Assembly: GCF_000003605.2 (NCBI RefSeq)
Contig: NW_003149768.1
Span: 288,316-309,861, forward strand
DNA from: Saccoglossus kowalevskii
Taxonomy: Eukaryota > Hemichordata > Enteropneusta > Harrimaniidae
Direction: 5' to 3'
Length of the DNA: 21,546 nt
A program made the translations under genes and the position numbers. Positions 20,275 to 21,546 of the stretch are shown here, one piece after another. Numbering within the stretch: position 1 is the stretch's first letter; the number at the start of each line of letters is the position of its first letter. The notes beneath the pieces were generated by a model. The model was not told where the DNA came from. It searched no databases and saw only the letters and a list, made by a program, of their open reading frames with translations.

Positions 20275-21546
20275 GTTTAAAAACACACTTCTCCCTCCAA
20301 TGGACACCAACTAACTATTTAAGTTGATTTGCATGCAAAGCAGAGCTTGCAGCATGATAGCTATTCATAGAGGGTGTTTTTTTTACTTTTCATATAACAC
20401 AGTACCGTAGTCACACAATGAGGCAGTTCATATTTGTCTCAGTGATTCATTAATTTTTGACAGACACCTGTACAAAATACTTGGACAAAGGCCAGCTAGA
20501 ATTTTCTGTTATCTTGCATGTTTTATGAATCTATTCATGTCTAAATGCCGCACTTTTGTCTGCGATGAGGCATTTGTTTTTATACTAAAATATCTGAATT
20601 ACTTTAAATAAAGCTGGAAATTATGTCCCTTAAAATAATTAAACAAATAAGGCACAAATGTTTTTGTAAGATATTCACATCTTTTGAGGACATTTGGTAG
20701 ACTGATTCCCCACTGTTGGTTCAACCCCAAAACTTGTTTGTATTCAAAATTAATTATGACAATGCATATTTATATTGAAACAAACTATGATAAAGGGAAT
20801 TATATTATATAACAAAGGGCAAGGTTACCAGAGTTCAACTATGTTTTGTTCTTGTCTGTACATTTTTGTTCTTCACTTTTGACAAAATTGTAAAGATCTT
20901 ACATGCAATTTTTCTCTCTTGATATCTAGTTTTTTTATATCCTGCTTTATGGCAATATGGAGTATAGCGATGTTGAAATGTTATGTTGATTAGTTTTCCC
21001 ATGATGCTCTGTTCAACATGGCTGCTGTCGTAGTCATATCTTCTGATCCATCCTGTACTGCCCATGATATCCAATCCCTCACAACATTTTTTTTTAAATT
21101 TTGTTTTCAACACATTCCACCCCAACCCCCATGATTTCAAATGGTTGACACCTAAAACATACAATTTGTAAGCAATTACACCTACCAGATCTACCCCTGC
21201 AAAGAGTTTGATCCATTAAACTGGTTATGCGTTTAACTTGAGGGGTGCTTTTATCTTGACCGGGTAAGCTTGAGTGAATCAGTCAACGAACACTGTTGTA
21301 AATTGTGATTTAAAGTATTTGCATGTTATACTTCGCTTAAGAAAGTAAAATAAGGCTTCAGTATTTTTGTTTTATTTTTGGAAATTCTGGAAGTGTTAAA
21401 TGAAGCTATATTGTGTTTTTGCAACAAAATCACTCAATCACAGAATTGTTAAAATTCTGTAGAAAATGTTGACTTACCTTTCAACCAAGCTGATTAAATA
21501 AAAAATCATAACTTGATATGATGATGAGAGATTACGAATGTGAAAA
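20275..21546. other. Intergenic, no gene supported
   Basis: No confident feature. A 109-codon minus-strand frame at 20835-21164 and a 38-residue plus-strand frame beginning ATGGCTGCTGTC at 21018 overlap on opposite strands. Neither has a recognised domain. Confidence 0.6.

Noticed and set aside
20711..20730. GGTTCAACCCC resembling a tRNA/SINE B box
   Set aside because: No matching A box lies at the right distance upstream and no cloverleaf can be drawn.
20835..21164. 109-codon minus-strand frame and an opposing ATGGCTGCTGTC start at 21018
   Set aside because: Neither has a recognised domain, and no confident splice pattern continues either one. The plus frame runs into a T9 tract.

Overview
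The window looks like A+T-rich nuclear DNA from an animal, most likely a marine invertebrate. I cannot name the species or phylum. The evidence is one gene split by ten canonical GT..AG introns, a ciliary protein family (SAXO4/PPP1R32), a TRIM-NHL gene of the kind that is multiplied in many invertebrates, and remnants of several eukaryotic transposon types. No bacterial gene organisation, CRISPR array, rRNA or tRNA was found.

Region 1 (about 568-9820) is one complete plus-strand gene. I assembled eleven coding exons by eye. Every junction is GT..AG and the reading frame closes exactly, giving a 467-residue protein. The N-terminus and internal repeats match SAXO4 (PPP1R32), a protein of motile-cilium microtubules. 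A MITE-like element lies just upstream of the start codon. Intron 4 holds a TTAA-flanked MITE and a near-perfect RFX-type X-box palindrome, the classic switch of ciliary genes. Intron 5 contains four CCAAT pentamers at about 40-bp spacing.

Region 2 (about 9820-15850) is gene-poor and rich in repeats. It holds paired 30-bp repeats, a short telomere-like patch, a roughly 0.9-kb non-autonomous element with three 145-bp tandem units and a Helitron-like CTAAT end, a 146-bp hAT-like mini-element, and a decayed C-terminal piece of a LINE reverse transcriptase.

Region 3 (15851-17812) is an intronless TRIM-NHL gene with RING, two B-boxes, coiled coil and six NHL blades. Its reading frame is broken by one in-frame stop and two single-base shifts that cancel each other. 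It is either a young pseudogene or a live gene with sequence errors.

Region 4 (17813-21546) has no gene I can support. Its main content is a 1.12-kb DNA transposon at 19153-20272 with 25-bp terminal inverted repeats flanked by TA.

The two genes show no sign of working together. I did not find a convincing new multi-gene system. The best leads are the intronic X-box, the apparent loss of the PP1-docking motif in the SAXO4 homologue, the octamer-bearing tandem-repeat transposon, and the TRIM gene whose zinc ligands are all intact despite three frame lesions.
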